Origin: Larix kaempferi
Taxonomy: Eukaryota; Streptophyta; Pinopsida; Pinales; Pinaceae
DNA length: 64,000 nucleotides
Assembly (NCBI GenBank): GCA_027924585.1
Contig: BSBM01000424.1
Span: forward strand, 1,240,001 to 1,304,000
Direction: 5' to 3'
The translations under genes were made by a program, and so were the position numbers. The notes below the pieces were generated by a model. The model made no database searches. It saw only the letters and a program-made list of their open reading frames with translations, and was not told where the DNA came from. This document shows positions 46,161-56,794 of the stretch, one piece after another. Position 1 is the first letter of the stretch, and the number at the start of each line of letters is the position of its first letter.

Positions 46161-47024
46161 TCCCACTATTGTTCAAAAATTATGGCATCAGTTTGAGGGT
46201 TTACACATCAATTTACGGATGATTTGTGACATTTCAGAGGTAGCAACATTTTTATGGATAATCACATCATTGGTTTCACTGTATGCAGAAACAAGTAGAT
46301 GGTATACAATATAGAAAGATGAAACCTCCTGTTATAGTCCTAGTGCTCCTCTTCAAATCAGTGTTAGAATTTTATTGGAATGTTCAACCTAAGTTTAGAT
46401 TAAATGTCTTTTGGAGGCTAGCATGGAAATATTGATGCACAATGATAAGATCAATAAGATGTATTGGCACCAATATAAAGGACCTGTAGAATTTTGATGG
46501 AAAAGGATATATTCATGCATGTATAGCTCCTTATCGAGAATCAATAGTCACATAGAAAGGAAAGACATTTAGGATGATGACACCATATTCTAGTTGTAGC
46601 AATAGTAAGCATCCAATCAATAATTATGAATAGGAATAGAAAACATAATAACCAATTGTAGAAGACTAGAAATAAAACTACAGAGTTTTGCACACAATTA
46701 ATTTTTAAGACTATTCCAGACAAGGAATGAGATAGAAGATTAATTACATAACCGAATTGAAGTGTTAGAGGAAGGAGTTTCGATTCACAATGAAAAAATG
46801 GGATTGTGGATGTGACCCACTCTACTAAGATGTTGCAGCCATTAACAAATCAAAGACAAATAATGAAAACACTTATTCCTCAGAAAATCCTTGTGAAAAA
46901 TCCCATTTCTCCACCACTTTCAAATCCTAAACTTTAATAACAATTACACTCCTCCACCACCTTCAAATCCTAAAATTTAATAACAATTACACTCCTCCAC
47001 CACTGTCAAATTGGCTAACTTACC
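46161..47024. other. Unassigned DNA with a possible LINE zf-RVT scrap
   Basis: The plus strand at about 46364-46440 reads FYWNVQPKFRLNVFWRLAW, which fits the W-x3-PK-x3-F-W-R-L pattern of the zf-RVT domain that ends many plant LINEs. It could be the far end of the LINE whose RT end is at 1376/10250. The remainder shows nothing I recognise. A 40-base local duplication (TCCACCAC-TCAAATCCTAAA) lies near 46910-47000. Confidence 0.45.
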
Positions 47025-47513
47025 ATAATATACATTGGTAAATCTAGTAGAAAATATACCAACACTAGCTGGTTTATCATAATGGCCAGGTCCAATTGGT
47101 CATTAGACAACCTTTATAAGAAGGTCCTATTAGGAAGAACAATTAAACAATAGTTAGTCAAATCTATGAAACAAAAAAATACAACATAGTTCATTGATGT
47201 CTTTGACCGACCATTTGGTTCCCTAATACACATAATTTGTTTGTATTAAAAACTCAACAAGAAGTTATGACAAGTTCATTAGTTTCTACTATATATTTGA
47301 GATTACATTGTTTCGGAGCCTATTGAAATTAAACCAAAGTAACTAGCCCGTAATAGACTGAAAATTGGCACTTGACCAACGACAATTACTGTATCGGGCT
47401 ATGCAAATCCACCAGAAATCTGGTGCAATCACGATGACCATTGTATCACAAAACAAACTCTCTTGCCGAATGAATTCCATATAAATTCTTAGTTATTCAA
47501 AAGACATTGATGG
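47025..47513. repeat. 490-bp dispersed repeat, copy 2
   Basis: Direct-orientation match to 11075-11564. It may be an LTR or solo LTR of an unknown element, or part of another repeat; no primer-binding site or purine tract is convincing beside it. Confidence 0.85.
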
Positions 47514-48454
47514 AGTAAAAATAAACTCAAATTTGTAGCTCAAACCACCAACATGCACAACAACAAAAATGTAAGACAAGTTGCTAAGCTTTAGCTGCCA
47601 AGCATTGGGGAAAACAAATTTTCTATGGAAAAGAACCTCTATAAAGAGTCAAAGACTGCAAACCCAAGGGAACCTTGAACAAACGAAGATATTTTCCACT
47701 CAGCCACCGTCGAATTGCTTTACACTCAGTCACTGTAAAATTGTAACCCAAATCAAGCTTCATGCAAAGATATGAATCATACGATTCTTCATGTGGGTTT
47801 GTATGGGATAAATTGTTCACTCTTGCAGCATTATATAGGGGAAAAAACGTCCCCATTTCATTGAATCACTAGACCATTGCATGTTTTCCTATCTTACTAA
47901 CAAATTTGGGAGCTAAAACCCTCGATTTTCTCATTAACCGCGAAATGGGGAGGTTAAAAACAACATGGATACCTCCATTGATCAAATTCCATGGAATATT
48001 TGGCCCAAGAGTTAGAAAATATATATTTGGGGAGTGAATTCAACCAAAAACCTCAAATCCAAGGTGAATTAACTAGCGAAAAATTCCATATGGTCCATAA
48101 ATCGGGGGCGAACAAACTAGAAATCCCCTCTATGAATGAAAACAATGGGCGAACGAACTAATCACGTCTACATTAATGAAAAATTACTGTCGAACCAACT
48201 ACCTTTGGAATCCATTACAGGAATGACAGGGGTGAACCCACCATTTCCTCCCTCTTTCATGAGGCTAAATTTCATTTTCCCTCTCTCGCGGGGTGGGCTA
48301 TCCGATTTTTCACCATGTGGGGATTCATAAAATGTGGACTAATTTCTTAAATTTCAAAAAACCCGTTTCATATTAAAAATTCGCCCAAGGTTTCTTGGTG
48401 ACCCCTATAATTTCGCCCATGGGCTATAATTCGCCCCTAAAAGTTTCCCTCATC
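47514..48454. other. Unassigned DNA before copia D
   Basis: No gene recognised. The sequence contains several AATTCGCCC phrases between 48390 and 48440. The copia homology of D begins abruptly near 48455, so this block was joined to D by deletion or insertion. Confidence 0.45.
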
Positions 48455-48933
48455 AAAAGATAGCATTAAGGAACCAACTCAAGAACATAAAGATCTTGCA
48501 CTTAGAGACCATTCAATCCTATTTCACAAGGGTCTCAAAGATGAATGAACAACTTGAAGCAATTGAAGAAAAGGTAGAAGAAGGAGAGATTGTTATGACC
48601 ACCTTGAATTGTCTCCCAAGATCATGGGACTCATTCATTCAAGGAATATGTGTCAGGAAGAAGTTGATCACATTCAGCAGACTATGGGAAGAATGTACAC
48701 AAGAAGAAGCTATACTCGTGGCACAGGAAGAGAAGATGGGAGAAAATGATGATCAAGCTCTCACAGTTCACTCTACAATAAATCACAACAAGAGGGAGCA
48801 CCACCACCACAACAAGAGGGAGAACCACCATCAAAATAAAAGGGAGAACTACAAAAGACAAAGGAGACCCATAAGAGATCTATCCAATATTAGATGTTAT
48901 GCATGTGATGATAAGGGACACTACTCCAGAGAT
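48455..48933 (+). pseudogene. copia gag fragment of D
   Basis: Matches gag of A from the NGETIQSYF region on: SRLWEECTQEEAILVAQEEKMG, a His/Lys/Asn-rich basic stretch with tandem HNKRE-type units, and CYACDDKGHYSRD, a zinc knuckle whose last Cys is lost where the intron-like segment begins. The N-terminal half is missing. A protease and integrase never follow. Confidence 0.88.
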
Positions 48934-49343
48934 ATTGTCATTTCTTTTATATCTACTTACTTAAATGATATTGTTCAGACATGTACATACTTGTGTTCCT
49001 AGAATTAGGACATGTATTATGCATGTTAGAAAAGTTGCATTAATGAACATAATACTACTAATATGCAAGTAACAGGTAAGTGGTATATGATACTGTACAA
49101 CATTCCATTGCTACTTATCTAGAATGAAACCTTTTTGCTGACATGTTGGGAGTAGTGCACACTCTTAATAATGTTCTGGTAGATATGGAAGGCATCTTGA
49201 AAGTTACTCTATGAATACGAGACATGGATAAATGTTGTGTTGAAGCAGTATCTAAGATAGTTGCATGACTATGTGACCTATGCATAAGAATTTGTTTTGA
49301 AAATTATGAAATGTTTCTAATCATGCAACTAAATTGACTTGTA
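48934..49343 (+). other. Intron-like segment in D
   Basis: 410 non-coding bases beginning ATTGTCATTTC and ending GACTTGTAG before GAAAGATCG. It is homologous along its length to 31450-31855 in C, with both ends at the same place. Confidence 0.6.
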
Positions 49344-51124
49344 GGAAAGATCGTGATAAATTTGTGACGATGATTCAGCTATGACAATTCAAGAAGATTG
49401 TGAAGACTGCAACATGGAAGAACCATAAGAACACGTAGATCCAACTCGTGATAAGAACTCCCACAAGAGAAGACCAGCATGGGCATGAGAATCAATACAA
49501 GATGCAAAGAAGTATGGTGCTCCAGATGGGATGCACAGAGAAAGAAAGAGACCTAGACCATACTCCAGCTATGTGACCATGTTGTGTGACATCATTGATA
49601 AAGAACCTTCCAACTATGAGAAAGCAACAAAGAAGAAAGAATGGAAGGATTCCATGATTGAGGAGTACCAGTCGATTATGAAGAATGATGTATGGGATAT
49701 AGTTCCGAGACCAGAAGGGAATTCTGTTGTGAATTCGAAGTGGATCTACAAGATCAAGCATTCTACATATGGTAGCATTGAGAAACACAAGGCAATATTT
49801 GTGGCATGTGGCTTCTCCCAAAAAGAAGGCATAGACTACGAGGAGACATTTGCACATGTAGCGAGATACACTTCCATCATATCTAGATTGGCATTGGATG
49901 CAGTAATGAAATGGAAAGTACACTAGATGGGCATCAAGACAACATTCTTGAACAGTGTAGTAGAAGATGAAGTGTGCATGGAGAAACCACTAGTATTTGA
50001 GACACATGACAGGCAGACTCTTGTGTGAAAATTGAATAAAGCCTTGTATGGATTGAACAAGGCACCCAAGATGTGGTACGGAAGGATGGACAACATCTTG
50101 ATGAGCTTGGGATTTACTAAGAGGAAATCGGATTCCAACCTTTACTTCAAGGTTGAAGCCGAAATTCCAGTGATACTTCTGTTATATGGGGATGACCTGT
50201 TTCTGATAGGTGAGGACGAGCTCATTGCAGATGTGAAGAGAAGGCTTTCCATAGTGTTCGAGATGAAGGACCTACGTATGATGCATTATTTCTTAGGCAT
50301 GGAGGTGTGGCAAAGTGCAGATGGAATCTTCCTTGGATATTCTGAAGAGGTTCGGAATGATGGACTACAAGGCTATGGCCACACCCATTGCATCGAACTT
50401 GAAGCTATTGTGTGATGCTTCATCAGAGTCAGTTGATGCCACGATGTATCGTCAGATGATTGGTTCATTGATGTACTTGACGAATACGAGACCAAACATA
50501 TGGTTTGCTATGAACACCCTGAGCCAGTACCTGATGGATCCGAGACATGTTCACCTGATTGATGCAAAGCATGTATTGAGGTGCCTGAAGGGTATTGACT
50601 ATGGGCTCAAGTATGAGGCGAATCATAATATTAACCTGTAGGGTTATGTTGATTCATATTGGGTAGGCATTGCCGCAGATAGGAAGAGAACTTCGGGATG
50701 CTGCTTCAATATGGGATCCGGTATGATCTACTGGTTTAGCAAGAAGCAGTCGTGTGTGTCACTAAGTACAGCCGAAGCAGAGTATGTTGCAACTTGTTTG
50801 GCTAGTTGTGAGGTAGTATGGCTTAGGAAGATAATGTCATATTTGTTTGATCTCGAGTTAGAGGCAACTTGTATCTTCTGTGACAACTCGAGTTGTGTGA
50901 AGTTGTCTGAGAACCCGATGTTCCATGACAATTCGAAGCACATTGAGATCAAGTACCACTATATCAGGGATATGGTGTAGAGAGGAGCAGTGAAGCTCTA
51001 GTATGTGGTGATAGATGAGCAGATAGCTGATGTGTTGACCAAGCCGTTAGCCAGAGTGAAGTTTGATTACTTTAGAGAGAAGCTTGGTGTTATCCAGATC
51101 GAGGTTCCTCCTAAGAGGGAGTGA
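49344..51124 (+). pseudogene. Reverse transcriptase and RNase H of D
   Basis: RT has [37 protein letters not shown] and LLLYGDDLFLIGEDE (Y-G-DD form of the catalytic box). RNase H has GYVDSYWVG (second Asp replaced), AEAEYVATC and FCDNSSCVKLS, ending at TGA 51122-51124. A deletion/frameshift occurs near 50335. Stops at 49924-49926, 50639-50641 and 50978-50980 are TAG where relatives have CAG. Confidence 0.9.
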
Positions 51125-51978
51125 TGATACTGGAAGACACAGATGCAGTAGAGTCATTCTCGCATGGTGGTAGGCATAGGTGGTCCTTGGGACGTAATGC
51201 ACCTGGGGTGCTCCTAGATGTACTCCCATGTTGGTATATGTAAGGGTTGGTTCTCATATGGTGGTAGGAATACGTGGTCCTTGGGTTGTAATGCATTTGG
51301 ATGCTCCTGATTGTCCTCCCATACTGGAGACATTGAGAGGTCCACCAGTCATAAGACACTATGTGTGCGCCTAGGAAAGATCTCACATGGTGGAAGGCGT
51401 AGGTGGTCCTTGGGACGTAATGCACCTGGGGTGCTCCTGATTGTCCTCCAATGCTGGTGGACGTGGGATGACAGTTGAGAGACTTAATTCACCTGGGGTG
51501 CTCCTGGGCTATACCCACTGGGTGGGAGACGTAGGTGGTCTGTTGGACATGAGATGTGCATCTGGGCTGTGCTCCGTGTGATGATGAGATGATCTAGATA
51601 CGATGAGGCAATAGTAGGAGACGCAGGTTATTGCCGTGGAAATATAATGTGCGCTCGTGGGTTGTACCTACTTGACAGCTTGCTCATGGAGATGATGAAT
51701 ACCTACATGAGGGCTAGGCCTACATCCAGCATGAAAAAGGGCCACCTATGTAGAACTTCCTATGATAGATAGATTCGAGATATGTCACTAATCAATGACC
51801 AACGGAATGAATATTGCTGCAGAAATGACAATGATGATCCAATGTTGATAATGATGTTCCAACATTGAAGATGATCCAACGATGATGACAGAATTCTATC
51901 TAGGGTGATGATGACAAAATTGTGTCTAGGGTGATGATGAAACTACTCACTCAGACAAGTTTGCATAGCAAGGGAGAG
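51125..51978 (+). repeat. Repeat-rich 3' untranslated region of D
   Basis: Loose tandem units near 51165-51230, 51250-51320 and 51385-51450 share GTGGTCCTTGGGACGTAATG and GGGGTGCTCC. The unit differs from those in A and C although the position is the same. A conserved block with GCATGAAAAAGGG follows (51720-51770), as in A and C. A purine-rich stretch, AGCAAGGGAGAGAAG, lies near 51965. Confidence 0.8.
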
Positions 51979-52150
51979 AAGTCAAGTTCACTGGTGGAGA
52001 AAGAGAGAAGTTGCAGAAGACATATTTTGGGTTTTCCACTTTTGGATTGATATTGTATTAGTGACAAATCTATCTTTGAGGAAGTTGTGGGGTCTTCTCC
52101 TTTATGGTTTCCTCGAGGAAAACTATTGTGTCTATTGTGTTTTGTTGTTC
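51979..52150 (+). repeat. Partial LTR of D
   Basis: Resembles the last 170 bases of the A LTR: an AGAGAGAAGT phrase, GAGGAAGTTG, CTTTATGGTTTCCTCGAGGAAA, TGTGTCTATTG. The first 300 or more bases of a normal LTR are absent. Confidence 0.7.
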
Positions 52151-52160
52151 TTTTTATAGT

Positions 52161-52483
52161 TTAACCCCCTATAAATATGTGTAAAATGATCAAATTATGG
52201 CTAATTATCCTTGAGCTCAAATGCTATGCATAAATAACAGGTAATATAAAACTTACAAGTGTTCACATGCCACAAGTAAAGTAGCTACCCTAGTTGAACC
52301 CCTATAAATATGTGTAAAATGATCAAATTGTGGCTAACGGCTAACAATTTATATTTTGGATTTGAGGTTAATTCAGCTTCCAATTTATCACCAAATACCT
52401 ACAATCTGATGATTACTTTAATTATTACATGTAAAGGATTCACCAAATACCTACAATCTGTTGATTACTTTAATTATTACATG
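52161..52483. repeat. Two short direct duplications 3' of the RZ-1-like gene
   Basis: A 40-base phrase (CCCCTATAAATATGTGTAAA and what follows) occurs at 52165-52204 and 52300-52337. A second phrase (CACCAAATACCTACAATCTG and what follows) occurs at 52390-52432 and 52441-52483. Both are direct and nearly identical. Confidence 0.85.
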
Positions 52484-52723
52484 TGAAGAGCCATCAATTC
52501 TACGACGGCGATCCCACAGCAGGTTTGAGCTCAATTCCAAAGCCATGCTCAACTACATTGCGTGGGCTAACTGCTACTGGAAAAAGCCTATGAACATGAA
52601 AACATAAAGCCAGACTATGCCAAGTTTTTCATCCTACACGAAATATGATCAGCAGCTATTGTCCATCGAAATTTCCACAAATATAAATACAAACTGGAAC
52701 AAGCTGTATTCAGTATTCTGTCA

Positions 52724-53410
52724 TCAATGGCGATCACCATGAAAAGATGGTCTTCCCCGACTTGGACGATCATAGGGCCCTGATCTCTCTCTGTACTTTC
52801 CTTCAAAACGGGCAGGGCCACCACTGCCATATCGATCACTTCCCTGGGCAGTATCACGATCATCATAGCCTCTTTCCATTCCAATCCCATTCTGTGGATA
52901 ACGATCACTGCCATATCGGTCACGGCTGCTATACCTGTCCCGGATATCAACACCACGATCTCTTTCACTATAACGATCTCGTCCACCACCAACATACCTG
53001 GAACGTGATGAGAAGCGCGCATCACGGCCACCACGCTCACCGACAGTGCATTCCCGAGCCCAATGTCCAGGTCGCCCACATTTAAAGCAATCCGAACGAC
53101 CTGGGCTTCTGTCTCTCTCTCTCCCGTAATTGTAATCAGATTCGCCCGCTATCTTAGGTTGCGCTTTGTTGACGGATATGCTTCGACCATTTAATTCTGT
53201 CCCATGTAATTCACTAATGGCAGAATGCATGGACCGCACTTCTGCAAATGTCACAAAGCCAAAGCCGCGTGAGCGACCAGTTTCTCGATCCAACATAACC
53301 TGAACATGCAAGACTTTGCCAAAACGGCTGAAAGTGCTCTCGAGTTCTGTGTCTGATGTATCCCTAGAAAGTCCTCCCACAAAAACACGGCACTCCTCCT
53401 TGCCAGACAT
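52724..53410 (-). CDS. RRM and CCHC zinc-knuckle RNA-binding protein, RZ-1 type
   Basis: An intact 228-residue protein. One RRM fills residues 7-85: RNP2 is VFVGGL (9-14) and RNP1 is RGFGFVTF (48-55). A CCHC knuckle, CFKCGRPGHWAREC, lies at 108-121. The tail (122-228) is rich in Arg, Asp, Tyr, Ser and Gly with RDRYSERDRG-type repeats. This order defines plant RZ-1 proteins, nuclear RNA-binding proteins linked to splicing, RNA chaperone activity and cold response. The ATG at 53410 is the first in frame, with an in-frame TGA about 50 bases upstream. The ORF has no intron, stop or frameshift, while every neighbour is decayed, so selection is likely. It is either an intronless gene, a retained retrocopy, or one whose introns lie in the untranslated regions. 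No poly(A) trace is seen downstream. Confidence 0.93.
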   Translation of the reverse strand: MSGKEECRVFVGGLSRDTSDTELESTFSRFGKVLHVQVMLDRETGRSRGFGFVTFAEVRSMHSAISELHGTELNGRSISVNKAQPKIAGESDYNYGRERDRSPGRSDCFKCGRPGHWARECTVGERGGRDARFSSRSRYVGGGRDRYSERDRGVDIRDRYSSRDRYGSDRYPQNGIGMERGYDDRDTAQGSDRYGSGGPARFEGKYRERSGPYDRPSRGRPSFHGDRH

Positions 53411-53700
53411 TATTGCTTCCAGCAGCAGCACTTGCAAGAAGATTCTATTATGGACCTCACCTCACAGTTCGGACGGCAAAAACCGTCTCCAAAACTCAAA
53501 CCCTAGTGATTCCACCCGTTCTCTTCTCGCTCTGCCTCAGCTCGGCGTCTCCTGTAATCACCTGACCTAGCTGCTACTTTGTATACAACACAAACCAAAC
53601 AACCTCATATTAACATTATTAATAGTGAACCGAAAGAAGAAAAAGGGTTAAATTCTAAAGACAACTCCGCTAACCGGCCGACCTTCTCTACCATTAGTTA
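53411..53700 (-). promoter_or_regulatory. 5' untranslated region and probable promoter of the RZ-1-like gene
   Basis: The sequence upstream of the ATG has a higher GC content than its surroundings. It holds AAACCCTAG at about 53499-53507 (plus), the telo-box core common in plant genes for RNA-related proteins. No clear TATA box is visible. The exact transcription start cannot be read from the sequence. Confidence 0.45.
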
Positions 53701-54541
53701 GAATTTTGCATTTGATTGAAAATGTTAATTAGAAAATCTTCCATAGGCTCACAATTTTTATAAAATCGAGATTTCTTTGTATTTCCTCTTGGAGATGGCT
53801 GCCTTATTCAGCCCTAAACATCGAAATTAAAATCTTCATATATCTTTTCCAATTTAAATCCACTCGATGAAATGTTTGGAATCATGTGAGAACCTAATTG
53901 TTTATAATAAGCTAGATAGATAGATATACAATCATAATAAGCTAGATAGATAGATATAAAATCATAGGTTTGAATTTTATTAAGACTTTTATAAGCTTGT
54001 TCCATTTAATAGAGGACTTTGTATTTTCAAAGTTTTCTTTCGTTTATTATAATTTTATTGTTTTATGGAATTGTAAATTTTCTCAGTGTAATTGAATTCA
54101 TTGGTTTTGGTTTTAAAGTACAAATATATTTTATAGAGTGAAACGGATATTTGTAGTTATCTATCCATTTATGGTTTGATGGATTTTTTTAAGAAATAGT
54201 AGTGTGTTATAACATTATAAATTATATTACTGGATGATATATAAATTTAAACATACCACATAAAATGAAATTATATAAATTCATTTTGGAGGATTGTAAC
54301 AAAAACTAGTTCATATATATTTACAATTAGATGTCCCTTCCTATTTTTCATATAAATGTATATAATGTAACTACCTTGAATTTTCTTTCAACGAAAACCT
54401 AGTGGAGAAACTTAAGGGATGATTTCCCAAATTTATGAATGACATCCCTAGTAAATCTGTCATTCTCAAAACTAGGTACTTGCTAGCATAGAACTAACTA
54501 AATTTCCAACAAAATTAATAACAACTAGTTGAGATAACCCC
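53701..54541. other. AT-rich spacer, may include the start of the F1 LTR
   Basis: No gene. A perfect-like tandem duplication of a 30-base unit (AATAAGCTAGATAGATAGAT plus ten) occurs at about 53907-53966. The stretch 54365-54541 has the same style as the following LTR and may be its start, which is missing from the second copy. Confidence 0.5.
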
Positions 54542-56104
54542 TTGGATTTTTAAATGTGTTTAAATATATAATCCCACCTTCAAGAACTTACTTAGAGTGA
54601 GATTTGTTGTATTTCCAACCCCATTTTTCCCATAAGGGGAAAACATGTAACAAGTGATATTTGAACGTAGGTAGATAAAATTAATAGTGTCAAGAACCTA
54701 CCATACAAAAAACTTAGATTATAGTGAAACTTTGATTACCCTTGAAACTTATGGGTCCTCGCACAAAGATGAGGGACCTTTTCGATGCAAATGATGTTTT
54801 TCAAAACATGTTCTTGTTGTAGAATCCAACAATGCGTATGCGCTTATTAAACATAGGAATGGGAAATCCCGAGGCATCCAAGTGGGATGCCACAAAGGCC
54901 AGGAGAACAAAAGGCGTACGCATTTTGGTTCTCCAAAACGTGTGCACGTTTTGTAAAAAATATTTTATTCCATAAATCCAGCCTCTAAAACCCCGTAACA
55001 TCCCTCCCCAACCCCCCAACGCCTCCTCTCCAACTTCCTAACACCCCCTACCTAACCCCTTAACACCCCCTCTCAAAATTTGATGCAGGAGCATCAAAGC
55101 CTAGGTGAAACAGTCGAAGATGATTGACAGATGAAGTCGACCAGGGGGATTGCCGACGACCCTTGGTGCGAAAGAGGATTGGCTTTCGAAGCTAAGAAGT
55201 CAAGGAGGAAGTTGTCAATATGCGACCAACATGAGTGAAGAGGTCAAGAATCGACATGTTTATAGGTCGACAGACGACAGGATTGAAGCGGAGGCGTCGA
55301 TGGTCGACATGTTGTCGAATCGCGACACCGACGAGTTGCGGCGAAAGGCAAGTGTGGAGGACAGGGTGGACTGGAAGCCGTAGATGCAAAGTGAAGTCGG
55401 GGATCAAGGTTGAAGGATGACGAAGACAGTATGGTCAAGGAGTGGGGAAAACTACTGTAATAGATTCAGAGAGGTTCAGAAGTCAAGGCAGAGTACTTGG
55501 TAGCCGTTTGGGGTTTCTAAGGAAGTTATGAGAAATTCTGAAGGTGGTTGGGATCATGACATATGTCACCATAGGCAAAGGTTGTGCAGCACGACCAGAG
55601 GGAACTTACAACTGCAAGTTTGCAGGGTCTGGAGGATTCAGCGGACAGAGGCAAAGTGTCTCGGGGAATGGAGTGACCTCAGGATGAGCAACAACAGAGT
55701 AGAAGGCCAGTGCGCAGGAACAGAGGAAGACAATTAGTTCCTCTAGGGATTTAGTTCCAGTTGGGAGTTAGCAGAGATCGGATCCATAGCTCAGCGAGAG
55801 CATGCATTCAGCAGAGGTCGTGAGAGGGAGAAGATCACACACACAGAGAACGCACCATTACTTCTGTATATTGTATCAGGATGAGGACAACTAGTTAGTT
55901 CATTTGCTTTGTAATTCGCATTGTAATTTGATTGAAGTAATAGAAGCTAGCTTTTGGAATCCTGTTTACACCAAGTCCGTGCGAGCATTGTGTGTCGTGT
56001 GTTATTGTTAAGCAAGAAGTCCTTGTCGGGACCGACCTTGCACCAGTTGGTATCAGAGCTGGAAGGAATCTAGTGTTGAGCATCCTGTGAGCAGGAGAGA
56101 GCCA
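54542..56104 (+). repeat. F1: chromovirus LTR and leader, first copy
   Basis: 1563 bases matching 57864-59426 with the same length and a few percent mismatches by eye. It includes most of an LTR, the primer-binding site TGGTATCAGAGCTGG (from 56048) and the first part of the leader. A C-rich tract lies at 54991-55075. Copia E interrupts it after GAGAGAGCCA. Short ORFs such as 55150-55383 are LTR text present in both copies. Confidence 0.88.
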
Positions 56105-56794
56105 TGTTAAATTTTCAGAATTTACTTCAATCTAATCTAGGATCTTAACTGAGAGAACAACATGTACAACAAATATACAGCATATCAATCATGGACACAA
56201 TAATGCAAGCACATAAGAGACACAGAGTTTACTTGGGGAAAACCATAAAGGTGAAAAACCCCAATAACTTCCTCAGAGATAGATAGAGCAATGATACAAC
56301 CAGAATACAAGAGATAGTCTTCTCCTAGCAGCAGAGCCTCCTCCTCCACAAGTGCGCCACTCTCCAAAGTGTGAGTGGGAGAATAGAATGTGTAAAATGA
56401 GAGAGACACACTCTCTATTTATACACTAACTTGACTTGACCTTTACTCAACTAGGTCGGCCTCAACTTAACCACTTAACATAATGCTGACTGGGCCGACC
56501 CCCACTAGGGTGGTCTAATAACCCTTTGACCCACATGGCCGACCCCCAATAGGGTGGTCTAATAACCCTTTGACCCACATGACTTATACAGGGCCGACCC
56601 CAACAAGGTGGTCTAATAACCCATCAAGTATAAGTTACGACACTTACAATATAAATGACGACACTTCCATATAGAGGAATAATAACATCTCTATAGGAAT
56701 ACAACCACTTCCGTATAGAGGAATAATAACATCTCTATAGGAATACAATATACATATATGTGAAATACATTCCAAAGTTACATATACATCAACA
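56105..56794 (-). repeat. 3' LTR of E
   Basis: 690 bases. It has the 44-46-base duplication seen in the 5' LTR of C and also a second tandem duplication of about 44 bases (CCGTATAGAGGAATAATAAC region, 56664-56748). The TATA box on the minus strand is at 56416-56423. Confidence 0.9.

Larger units (their letters stand above)
48455..52150 (+). mobile_element. D: 5'-truncated copia element (plus)
   Basis: A relative of A and C that has lost its 5' LTR, leader and gag start. It retains gag middle to zinc knuckle, the intron-like segment, RT, RNase H, a repeat-rich 3' region and a short piece of LTR end. No target-site duplication can be assigned. Confidence 0.88.

Noticed and set aside
51113-51130. 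AAGAGGGAG followed by TGATGAT as polypurine tract and LTR start of D
   Set aside because: It is the end of the RNase H frame with its stop codon; repeats and a better purine tract follow 850 bases later.
52615-53085. ORFs of 154 and 112 codons overlapping the RZ-1-like gene
   Set aside because: Other frames of the Arg/Asp-rich tail of that gene.
53408-53437. Earlier start of the RZ-1-like protein nine codons upstream
   Set aside because: That codon is TTG, not ATG; the first in-frame ATG is at 53410 with a stop codon upstream.
55150-55383. 77-codon ORF present in both F LTR copies (also 58472-58705)
   Set aside because: It lies in LTR sequence, differs between copies at many residues and has no domain; presence in both copies follows from duplication.
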